This document shows, piece after piece, positions 21,163 through 29,907 of a stretch of 64,000 bases of DNA; the stretch's first letter is position 1, and every line of letters begins with the position of its first letter. The notes under the pieces were generated by a model. It did not search any database and had not been told where the DNA came from. It was given only the letters and a program-made list of their open reading frames with translations. Origin of the DNA: Phytophthora colocasiae (taxonomy: Eukaryota; Oomycota; Peronosporomycetes; Peronosporales; Peronosporaceae); contig JAGKQI010000067.1 of NCBI GenBank assembly GCA_018806915.1, positions 62,001-126,000 of the forward strand, read 5' to 3'. The position numbers and the translations under genes are program-made.

Positions 21163-21229
21163 GATGGTAGCGAGAACTATCGCCAAACCGGTTGTGTGGT
21201 CACGTTTGCACACAGGGCACACGGGTTAT

Positions 21230-22060
21230 TACACCGATCGACAGAATGCATGAGCCACTTTCCCGCAGGTGCAAAGTCTGTCCTGCGTGTGTAGACTGGT
21301 TATGTGAGAACGAATTAATAACGATTTTGGTAAAAGATAGAGAGCAGCTGTATTTGCACTAAAAATTGGTTTTAAGTGCCTTGTTAAATGCACTAGTGAC
21401 GGTATCCGCTTTAATGGATTCCCAGGCTGAAATGGCACGCTTTATCGTAGCCAAGCGCTTTTCTTTCGCCGTCGTAGCAGTAGCCTTTTCAAACAGCCAT
21501 AACGCCTTCAGCTTCGCCTTGAGAGGCCCCATAATGCCAACGTCTAAGGGCTGGCAAACAGAGGTAGCGTTTTTAGGCAATGGCTGTAGAACAGCGCCAA
21601 GTTCCTCCGAAACTATAGCTTCCGATACGCCCGAGACATGACACTCTAAGTTATCTACGAGTAGTAGAGCCGAGGGCGTAATGTGCTGCTGCAGAAGCGA
21701 GCGTAGGTAAAGCTTCCACACGCGAGAGTCCATCCATGCTTTTGTCTGTACAGTCTACACATGACCTACATGTATAAACAGTTTAAGTATAAACGAAATA
21801 AAACAAATTAAAAAGACTCACCTTGGGGGTATGTTGGCCTTCTTCCATCTCGATGGGGTCTGCGAGGACTCCTCGTCCGCTGCCTCCATTTTATCGAGTG
21901 GCTGGTGGAGACTTCCGTTTTATCGAGTGACTAGTGGAGTTTTATTTTAGCGATTGAACGCTGCGACGGGTGATTTGATTGGTTGATAACAAAATGTGTA
22001 CACAATTCTATATCACGGGCGCCCTTTTTATATGGACCATGCATTCTGTCGATCGGTGTA
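21230..22060 (-). mobile_element. pogo-like DNA transposon 2, truncated
   Basis: 831 bp with inverted repeats TACACCGATCGACAGAATGC... at both ends (21230-21252 and 22038-22060, about 23 matching positions) and TA at the borders. The repeats differ from those of pogo-like element 1, so it is a different family. It lies just outside element A's right target duplication. The interior encodes only the catalytic part of a transposase on the minus strand. Confidence 0.85.
21359..21895 (-). pseudogene. pogo-like DDE transposase, C-terminal part
   Basis: Minus-strand coding ends at 21359. The second catalytic Asp is in LLLVDNLECHVSG and the third acidic position in NATSVCQPLDVGIMGPLK, the DDE_1 (pogo/jerky) pattern. 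An upstream exon, approximately 21895-21823, appears spliced to 21748 and below by a GTGAGT...ACAG intron (about 74 nt), giving the join GQHTPK-TKAWMDSR in frame. The N-terminal DNA-binding region and the first catalytic Asp are missing, so it is a truncated remnant. The 5' limit is approximate. Confidence 0.75.
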
Positions 22061-22807
22061 CAGTTGCTTGTCATTTCCTAACTGAATTATATTATATCAG
22101 TTGATTTGTGTGTTGTATGTGTGATGTCGAGGAATTCGGACTATGACTTGTGTGTGTTGGTTGGAGAGGTTGGACGCGGTGGGAGGGTTCTCGAGGTAAC
22201 CCCCTCCTGAATCCAGGCGCATCGACAGCAACCAACTCGTTCAAAAACTCATGAGAAAAGACGACATAGTGTCACATAATAATAATAGGTCACATGAATA
22301 TTATTCATGTGACCTACTGACTTGGTTGACATTGTCGAAAAATGTGGCAATAACTCAATTATTTATTGGCTTGGATGAAGGCCTCCAATCCGTATGATAT
22401 TGTATTTTTCCTATCCCTGTGGTTATGTCAACTGTTAGATGCACTTGAGTACTGGTAAGTTGCAACCTAGTGTGGTGGTGATCATCGATATTGGTTGGAT
22501 GCCTGGTGTGCTGTCCACGACAGGGGTCTGAATAAAAAATTTCAGTATCGATAAAATCAGTTTCTAAAAATAAAAAAACGGATTACTGGGATATTCACAA
22601 AAAATAAAATATGATATTTCTCGAAAATTGCAATACAATATAACATAAGTGCTTGCATAGCAATGGCAAGACACAATTGAACTGATGGACGTCCTAACCC
22701 GAGAAGCCAGCTCTTTTGCGTTCATTATACTCCATACTGACCACCTAACTACCTTAAATCACTGGACACGTACGAATCCTTTTGCATGGTGACCTTTTCA
22801 TTCTCAA
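22061..22807. other. Intergenic, no gene seen; contains a 31-bp perfect hairpin
   Basis: AT-rich. The only structure noted is the inverted repeat at 22287-22317. Confidence 0.5.
22287..22317. repeat. Perfect 15-bp inverted repeat with 1-nt loop
   Basis: TAGGTCACATGAATA, one T, then its exact reverse complement. Could be a cruciform-forming palindrome or the fused ends of an excised element. No flanking duplication was identified. Confidence 0.85.
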
Positions 22808-23388
22808 AAACTCCCGCTCAGTCTAAACAATGACGAAGGAGCAGCACATCGCAAGCTCCTCGAGCTGCTGGAGCACATGAAGAAGTTCCAGAGCATCACT
22901 AAGAAGCTGCAGTGCGACGATATCGATTTGGCGGATGTCCGCCTGCTTTTTGACTCGGTTATTAGCGAGTACCCCACGATGCGTGCCCAGCTTAACGCGA
23001 ACGCTAGTATAGTCCACTCTCCTATATTTGAAGCGGCAGCCGTCAAAGTGATCAACGGTGGCACGCTTTCAAAGGCTGAGGCAGATGCGGTGAAGGCATT
23101 CGAGGTGGCGAAGTGTGAAGACAAGCGCAAGAAACGCCAAGATGACTACGCGACGCGGATTCTTCTTGCTGGGCCAAACAAGCGTCCCAGTCGTGCCAAC
23201 TACAGTCTGCTGTTGAAGGAACTGCCGCCGACTTCGAATGCATGTGAGCGTTTTTTTTTTCACAGTGCAAGCTTGTGCTCACCCCCCAACGCACTTGTAT
23301 GCTCCCAGCGAATTTTGAACTCGTCATGTTTCTTCGTGCGAACAGGAATATGTGGGATGTAACGACATTGGACGCCTTCCATATATAG
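22808..23388 (+). pseudogene. hAT-family transposase C-terminal remnant
   Basis: An open frame from about 22808 contains NDEGAAHRKLLELLEHMKKF and ends in LPPTSNACERFF, which resembles the conserved C-terminal hAT dimerisation motif (ATSxxSER-F-S). After a run of ten T's (23251-23260) the correct continuation, SQCKLVLTPQRTCMLPANFE, lies in another frame and reaches TAG 23386-23388, so a homopolymer length change broke it. The N-terminal zinc finger and catalytic core are absent. Ends of the parent element were not found. Confidence 0.65.
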
Positions 23389-23415
23389 CTTATCCGCCCG
23401 ACATATCTGCAGCAG
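23369..23415 (+). repeat. 47-bp inverted duplication, arm 1 (end of hAT remnant)
   Basis: Identical in reverse complement to 25110-25156. The arm covers the last codons of the hAT remnant and its 3' flank. Confidence 0.9.
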
Positions 23416-23620
23416 CTAAGTTAGACTTAGAAAAGATATATGCCGGCTTATCTCTCGGAGGTGCCACCGTAAATGCTGTAGATCTTCATCTCATGTCCCG
23501 CTAATGCTGTCCTACTTCAATAGTAAAGCTCTAATTAAAAAAAGTGTACCCGACACTTTACCAAGGACACAGAACCCGCTCTCTCTTGAATATCGCTCAC
23601 TTCGAAATTTGCAGTTGCTA

Positions 23621-23871
23621 ATGGAGAGGCAGACCGAGGAAATGGACACTCTGCTGGTGCTAGGCGCAGCATTCTCTCAGCAGGACACGAGGCTGAGCGA
23701 GGTCAGGAGGGAGGTGTTCGACGCCCTGCTCGCAGATGAATGGAGGATCGCGATGCGGAGCCGTCACTACTTGACCAACCAGTGCCTGGATCCGCCAAGC
23801 GAGGGCGCTTGGATGATCATGTACACGCACGACAATAACGTCAACTTTTTGAATGCAACAAGTTTGACGAG
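23621..23871 (+). pseudogene. PIF/Harbinger-like transposase, first-exon fragment
   Basis: Starts at ATG 23621 (MERQTEEMDTLLVLGAAF). It contains RIAMRSRHYLTNQCLDPPS and WMIMYTHDNNVNFLNATSL, which resemble the N-terminal region of oomycete Harbinger transposases. It ends at a good 5' splice site (AG|GTGAGT at 23871/23872). No catalytic exon was recognised downstream, so it looks truncated. Family call is by resemblance only. Confidence 0.5.
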
Positions 23872-24318
23872 GTGAGTACCCAAAGTGAAAACTGCCAGCC
23901 CGTGTTTCCTTTGCAAAGCCTACCAAGGAGAGCAGTCCCCGTGATTCACCGCCGATCTTGAAAAGATGCGGGAGAACTTCAACATGGCTTGGCGCGAAAC
24001 CTGCGTGCGCAAATGCCATCTAGCACAAGGACGGATACCTTCGTGCGCGGAGCACCACTCAATCTTCGCGCCAAAAGCTCAAAGAGCACGTACTACAACC
24101 TCCAGCAGGATCTTTGCAGCTATAAACTTCGTACTCCTCCTCCTCCGCGATGTCGTGTAGCGCGTGTCAGTCGCTAACAGGTTGATTTGAAGGCCCTACA
24201 GTAGATAACGAACAGCAACAACTTCAACAAATGTCAACAAATGTGTACTACTTATACTCATTTAGAATCTCACTCGTCTGTATACATGGACATTCTGTTC
24301 TCGCTGCAGGTAGCTCTC

Positions 24319-24480
24319 CTACGGGTCTTCTTCATCTTGGTAGTCTTGGTGACGGCAACCATCAAGTCCACAGCGACACACGAACCACAGATCGTCGCCG
24401 TAGTCGACAGAAACCTCTTCACCGCGCTTGATAAAGCGTGTACTTGCCACAACCACAGTTGTACAACGCCATTACGCATT
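24319..24480 (-). pseudogene. SET-domain-like C-terminal fragment
   Basis: On the minus strand one frame reads VVVASTRFIKRGEEVSVDYG followed by DDLWFVCRCGLDGC, closely resembling the end of a SET methyltransferase domain (GEE-x4-DYG, then a cysteine-rich post-SET part), and stops at TAG 24321-24319. An in-frame TAA interrupts it just upstream, between NA and WRC. The upstream minus-strand frame (to 24787) is a proline-rich stretch in another frame. It is a fragment, perhaps of a transposon-associated SET gene. Confidence 0.45.
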
Positions 24481-25452
24481 TCTTCGCTTGTGGGTGCTTG
24501 AGAGACCGAGGTGGCATTAGGAGCACGGGAGATGACGTTGTCGGACTTCTACGCGGACGTGGCCCCGGTGATGGTCTTGTTTGTGGGGGAGGCGTGTCTG
24601 GTCGGGGCTTATTCCACGGCTTGGACTTGTGTGGTTCCGATTCGGACCATGGCGGGGTCTGCGTCTCGGCATCACTGCAGATTTCACATTCAGTCGTCGG
24701 GATATTGGGCTGCGTGTTGTCGTCGCTGGATGTATCAACGATACAGCGCGACTTCCAGTGACTGGAGGGGTGCACAAGACGCACCATAATCCTTGCGCGG
24801 ATATAACACTCTAGTAGTAGCTATTTCCATTTTAGCATCGAAAAGAAAACAACGGAAAGGTACACACATGCACTTACCTTCGCGTTTAGAGGCAGATTTC
24901 AAACTGAATGAAAGTCAAGGCTGTCGGAAGATATAAGTTATGTCCTCAGCAGAGTGAAGGCTGCATATTAGGAGTGATGATCATCATAGACTATACAAAC
25001 ATCAAGTACACCAGCTAAGATGGCTACACAGCATAGTTCTAGGGTTAGGTGATTCTATTGAGACGATATCTACGACTCCGTGAGATGTATGCCGACATAG
25101 GCCCCATATCTGCTGCAGATATGTCGGGCGGATAAGCTATATATGGAAGGCGTCCATTGGCATCAGTTGGTAGCGAGCAGGAGCATTAATTCATATTGCA
25201 GTTATTGCGGCCGCTTTTATTATTGCAGCGTGTTGTATTGAGATTATTACTACTGCAGCAACTACAGCCAATTCCGTGTAATACTGAATTGGACAAGGCC
25301 TGGTCCACGATGATACGGTGAAGAGAACCTGGCAGCGATCACATGGGATTTCTATTGGGGTTACACAAGAGGACTGCCATCAAAATCGAAGTTCATTCTT
25401 GATTTTCCTTTCCAGCGCTCGAGCCAAGACAACCTTAGACAGTCACGCTAGA
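24481..25452. other. Right margin of transposon island
   Basis: No gene recognised apart from low-complexity frames at 24481-24790. It contains arm 2 of the 47-bp inverted duplication at 25110-25156, about 300 bp upstream of the GH3 start. Confidence 0.5.
25110..25156 (-). repeat. 47-bp inverted duplication, arm 2
   Basis: Exact reverse complement of 23369-23415. It is a stray copy of the hAT 3' coding end in opposite orientation. Confidence 0.9.
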
Positions 25453-27706
25453 ATGGCATTGCGTCGACTGTTGCTGATTGCCACGTTAACTGCTGGCTGT
25501 GTCGGTGCTGAAATTCCCCGAGCTTGTGTTAGTAAAGTCCACCAGAGACTTCCCTTCTGTAACACCTCGCTATTGGTTTCGGATCGCGTCGAAGACCTCT
25601 TGTCGCGGATTCCACTATCCGAAAAAGCGACACTGCTCACAGCTCGGGCCAGTCCACGTGGAAACTTGAGCAGCATTGGCCTACCAGAATACAATTGGGG
25701 TGCCAATTGTGTGCACGGTGTCCAGTCCACTTGCGGCACCAACTGCCCCACTTCGAATCCTGTGAATCTAGGATCAATTTTCGATCCTGACGCGGTGCTC
25801 TCAATGGCCCAAGTCATCGGAAAGGAACTGCGAGGGCTCTGGTTGGAAGGTGCAACCGAAAACTACCGTGGGGGACCACACCTTGGTTTGGATTGCTGGT
25901 CTCCAAACATTAATATCAACCGAGACCCACGATGGGGACGCAATACAGAGACTCCATCAGAAGACCCGCTAGTGAATAGTAAGTACGGAGTGGCGTATAC
26001 GCGGGGGCTGCAAGAAGGTAAGGGCGAAGATCCGCGGTTTCTTCAAGCTGTTGTAACTCTCAAGCACTACGTAGCGTATTCTTACGAGAACTACGGTGGT
26101 GGTGATCGCATGAAGTTTGACGCAAAAGTATCCCCCTACGATTTCGCGGATACATATTTCCCAGCATTCCGCTCCTCGATCGTCGATGGTAATGCCAAGG
26201 GTGTCATGTGCTCCTACAACAGTGTTAACGGGGTGCCTGTATGTGCAAGCAATAACTTGGAGAACAAACTGCTTCGAGACGTACTGGGCTTTGACGGCTA
26301 CATTACTAGTGACTTAGGTGCAATCGAGGCCATTTCTGACCAACATCACTACGTTTCCTCGCGTTGTGAAGCTTCAAGATTGGCAATCCTCGCTGGCACG
26401 GATGTCAATAGTGGCAAGTCGTACGAGGTGTGCTTGAAAGAGCTCGTAGAAAGCAATCAACTCAAGGAAGCAGCAGTGGATGACGCTCTTCGACACACTT
26501 TGAAACTCCGATTTGAACTTGGACTCTTTGACCCCATTGACGATCAACCATACTGGAAAATAACACCAAGTGATGTGAACACGGACGAAGCCAAGCAATT
26601 GAGTCTCGATCTAGCTCGGAAGTCCATTGTATTACTCCAAAACGACAAGTCGGTACTCCCTTTGACGAAAGGAATCAAATTGGCGGTTGTGGGACCCCAC
26701 GCTCAAGCACAAAGCGGACTACTAGGCAATTACCTGGGTCAAATGTGTCATGGAGGATACGATGAAGTCGGATGCATTCAAACGCCGTTTGAAGCCATTT
26801 CTCAATTGAACGGTGAATCACAAACGACATTCGCTCAGGGCTGTAACATCACGGGAGAGTCGACTTCTGGGTTCGGTGAGGCTGTGGCAGTCACGGCAAA
26901 TGCTGATGCCGTCGTCCTTTTCCTGGGAATCGACAAATCCGTCGAGGCAGAAGTTCGAGATCGCAACAACATCGAACTACCCAGTACCCAAATGAAACTA
27001 CTGCAACGTATCAGAGCGGAGGGCAAACCTACCGTTGTGGTGCTTATGCGTTTTGGGAGCTGAAGATGTTATCCAGCACACAGATGCCCTTATTGAAGCT
27101 TTTTACCCTGGCTTTTTCGGATCTCGAGCAATGGCAGACATCCTATTTGGCGACGTGAATCCAGGTGGGAAGCTTCCTGTCACCATGTACCGCTCGGACT
27201 ACGTCAACCAAGTGAAAATGACAAGTATGGACATGACTGCCTCCCCTGGTCGTTCGTATCGTTACTTCAGGGGTAAACCTGTATTTCCGTTCGGGTGGGG
27301 CCTCAGCTACACTTCATTCTCGCTTGCGAGAGCAGCTAAAGCGGTCCAAGTGGTGTCGAAGACAAAGAACGCAACTGTTTCCGTGATACTTTCAAATACT
27401 GGTTCTGTCGATGGAGATGAAGTTGTATTCGCGTTCTTCAGACCATTGAAAACGGGTGTAGGGGGCCCAGCCAAGTTGCTGAACAAGCAATTATTCGACT
27501 ATCACCGTACGCACTTGCCAGCATCGAAGAGAAGTAAGCTGAGCTTTACCGTGCAACGAAGCTCTCTCGCCCTCGTCGACAAAGACGGGAACTTGGTAAG
27601 CTTTCCTGGAGCATATGAAATCATCGTCACGAATGGTGTACGCGAACGGGTGACTTTCACCGTTCAAGTTCAAGGCAATCAAGAAATACTTCAACACCAT
27701 GTCTAG
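25453..27706 (+). CDS. Secreted GH3 beta-xylosidase/beta-glucosidase-like enzyme, frameshifted
   Basis: Glycoside hydrolase family 3 enzyme expected to release sugars from plant or own cell-wall polysaccharides outside the cell. Start at ATG 25453 gives a signal peptide (MALRRLLLIATLTAGCVGA); the longer upstream frame begins with GTG and is not preferred. The N-terminal domain shows GLPEYNWGANCVHGVQS, RDPRWGRNTETPSEDP and the nucleophile motif YITSDLGAIEAI (Asp near residue 286), all like bifunctional plant-type beta-xylosidases. The C-terminal domain follows (ENYGGG earlier, FPFGWGLSYTSF later), ending at 27706. Near 27045 the frame shifts: LM should be followed by a short Asn-Gly-Gly-type segment before LGAED, and about eight nucleotides seem missing. 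The gene is therefore either inactive or mis-sequenced there. It is intronless otherwise. Confidence 0.85.
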
Positions 27707-27796
27707 CCGAAAAGGTAAAACAAGCGTGAGCATCGTATTCTTTGTCTGACTGCTTTTTAATGATATGTTCCCGATTGTTGCGTTGATAAAGTAGAG

Positions 27797-28723
27797 CTAC
27801 GATACTCGTCTCGAGGAAGCCAGCGAATTCGGAGCTGAAATGTGTCCGCGGCATACGGGGCAGTCCAAACGTGCATGAAGCCACATACAAATGCATGTAT
27901 CATGGAAGCTGTGACCACACGGCAGCTCCACACCACAGGCACGTCCTCGGTCGGACATTTCCTCCGGCACCTTGTCAATACTAGTCATACAGATCGTGCA
28001 AGTCGCATCTTGTTGTGCACATTCCGCATCACCGCTGTCAACACGACGCAGCGAACGGATAACATCTATGGCATCAGCATCGTGTGGGTACTGCATCTCA
28101 GTCATCTCCTCAGTCAAGCGCAAGACCTCGCGCAGGGCTTCACACTCGTGCATCCACTGCGCATGCTTGCTGAGTAGCTCGAAGAGTTTATCAAAGAAAA
28201 GCTTGATCGTATCGCACTTGCGCTCTTTGTGTCCAGGGCTCATCGCACTCCATCGCTTCACTGCTGACCACGCGTGCATCTCGTCCTTGAGTTGAATGCA
28301 CATCGTGCAGCATTTTTTCACCCCCTTGCGTTCGCCCCGACGGTTTGCTTTGTAGTGTTTCTTGACGAGATGATTCATTTGCAACTCGAATTTGCGCACG
28401 TCCAAGAGCGACACACCAAAGCCCCAGCTGTGGCGAGGCATGGTCTTCTCTCGATGCATCTCGACGAAGAACCGCGACTTTAGTTTGCTTTTCGTGTGAG
28501 CCACAGACACTTCCACTGTGACATCCCGTAGTCCTGCTGCTCGTGGGATGTCAACGAGTTCGCGGACGCGCTTGCTGACAATGACGCGCCTGCCAAATCC
28601 ATTCGGGGTAGTTGGAGCGGAGCGGGGGTAGAAGCTCTCCACAGACCGGTGATAGCTCTCCGCTAGTGACGCCCCGGAGGAGAACACGACGGAAACGTCT
28701 TCGTTCTTTCGTACAGCCACCAT
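27797..28723 (-). CDS. RING-H2 zinc-finger protein (putative E3 ubiquitin ligase)
   Basis: 308 residues, single exon, ATG at 28723. The C-terminus holds a RING-H2 finger: CTICMTSID at the first metal pair, a long spacer, then LPCGHSFHDTC and DCPVC. RING-H2 proteins usually recruit an E2 and ubiquitinate a bound target. The N-terminal 170 residues contain FFVEMHREKTMPRHSWGFGV and a following helical part that vaguely resemble a PX phospholipid-binding fold. This is a weak inference. No signal peptide or membrane segment. Convergent with the GH3 gene (90 bp gap). Confidence 0.75.
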   Translation of the reverse strand: MVAVRKNEDVSVVFSSGASLAESYHRSVESFYPRSAPTTPNGFGRRVIVSKRVRELVDIPRAAGLRDVTVEVSVAHTKSKLKSRFFVEMHREKTMPRHSWGFGVSLLDVRKFELQMNHLVKKHYKANRRGERKGVKKCCTMCIQLKDEMHAWSAVKRWSAMSPGHKERKCDTIKLFFDKLFELLSKHAQWMHECEALREVLRLTEEMTEMQYPHDADAIDVIRSLRRVDSGDAECAQQDATCTICMTSIDKVPEEMSDRGRACGVELPCGHSFHDTCICMWLHARLDCPVCRGHISAPNSLASSRRVS

Positions 28724-29175
28724 TTATGGAAAGTGGTTGTTGGGATCCTGGAAATACTGAAAATACGTTCGCTCATCCAGCTCTGCGACGGTCGTTGGTT
28801 GTGCGTATCTCTTGAGCTAGCGACCATCTGGATGAGGCACTCAAATGGGTGAGCTTGCGCAGCAACCACCTGCAGCAATTTGAAGGCGTAAACCCATGCC
28901 CCAGCCTTATGGGAGTCGTGGAAGCCCTTGTCGCCTAACGAAGACAGCACACCATCTGAAGTAACTTTTTAGAATGTTGCACGAAGACAATGGTCCTAGT
29001 TTTACGTTTTGTACATATCGCGCAACCTCAAATATTCAGTCATACGATTGGTTAATATTCCGTCGCCCTAGGAGGACCAGTCATTCTTCTCCATTTGCCT
29101 ATGACCCCATGGTTGGCAGACTGACTTCTGCTCTCGAGCTTAAACCGATTCAGTTCTATCTTTCCTGACGCAACC
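28724..29175 (+). promoter_or_regulatory. Intergenic promoter region of RPP1 (and divergent RING gene)
   Basis: Contains TCATTCTT at 29081-29088, a match to the oomycete initiator consensus (YCAYTYY), 95 nt upstream of the P1 start codon. An inverted CCAAT box (ATTGG) lies at 29047-29051. No gene was seen in the interval. Confidence 0.45.
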
Positions 29176-29603
29176 ATGTCCTTCGCCGACCTTAGCAAGA
29201 CCCAGCGCGACGAGTTCGCCGCCTCTCTGGCCATCCTGGCGCTCTTCGACGCCGGTGTGGAGGTCACGGCTGATGCTTTGACCAAGACCTTCGCTGCCTC
29301 GGGCAACGATGTGGCTGCCTACGTCGCCCCGCTCTTCGCTGACCTGCTGAACCGCGGCCTGGACGTCGAGAAGTTCCTGGCTGGCCCTTCGGCTGGTACG
29401 ACATTCACTAGTATACCTTGCAACAACATTAAATCTAATTTTATTTTTATCTGCATTTTTGTATTACAGGTGCTGCCCCTGCTGCTGGCGCTGCTGGCGG
29501 TGCCGCTGCCCCCGCTAAGGTGGAGGAGAAGGCCGTTGAGGAAGAGGAGGAAGTCGACATGGGCGGCGGCATGGACATGTTCGGCGGAGACGAGGACTAC
29601 TAA
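29176..29603 (+). CDS. RPP1: 60S acidic ribosomal protein P1
   Basis: Stalk protein of the large ribosomal subunit; P1/P2 dimers bind P0 and recruit translation factors. Two exons, 29176-29395 and 29470-29603, with a 74-nt GT-AG intron in the usual place at the start of the Ala-rich hinge, giving 117 residues, a normal length. The N-terminal dimerisation domain reads FAASLAILALFDAGVEVTAD and NDVAAYVAPLFADLLN. It is followed by an Ala/Gly hinge, an acidic EEEEEVDMGGG stretch and the terminal MDMFGGDEDY, close to the family's conserved GFGLFD-type tail. GC-rich, biased codons fit high expression. The P1 rather than P2 call rests on the N-terminal sequence. Confidence 0.95.
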
Positions 29604-29907
29604 GCGCCTTGTCAATCTGCTGCCTCCAATTGGACTACCTGAACAGCAATTAGCTGTCTACTAGGCCGTGCGGAGCTGCTAGAAAGCATCGAGCTCTCTT
29701 TAAATGTGAACTCATCGCTTTTGTCGGGATTTGTGAGCTGCTCGAAGCGTTCGTGGCTACAGTTGGAGGCGTTTCAATGGCGTGGGAAGACATGTTAGGT
29801 GTCTTTATAGTGTATTGACTTCCATGCCATCCCCTGCCACAGTGTAACGCGAATAAATCGAAGGGCTTCCACAAGGAACTACTGCAACTACACTAGAGTC
29901 TCGTGGT

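Noticed and set aside
23966..24177. Small plus-strand frames after the Harbinger fragment
   Set aside because: No similarity to a transposase catalytic exon was visible and the frames overlap each other.
24241..24501. Plus-strand 86-codon frame with a hydrophobic stretch
   Set aside because: It is antisense to the SET-like fragment and has no family resemblance, so it is treated as a shadow.
25318..25452. Upstream extension of the GH3 frame
   Set aside because: It starts with GTG and would bury the clear signal peptide that begins at ATG 25453.
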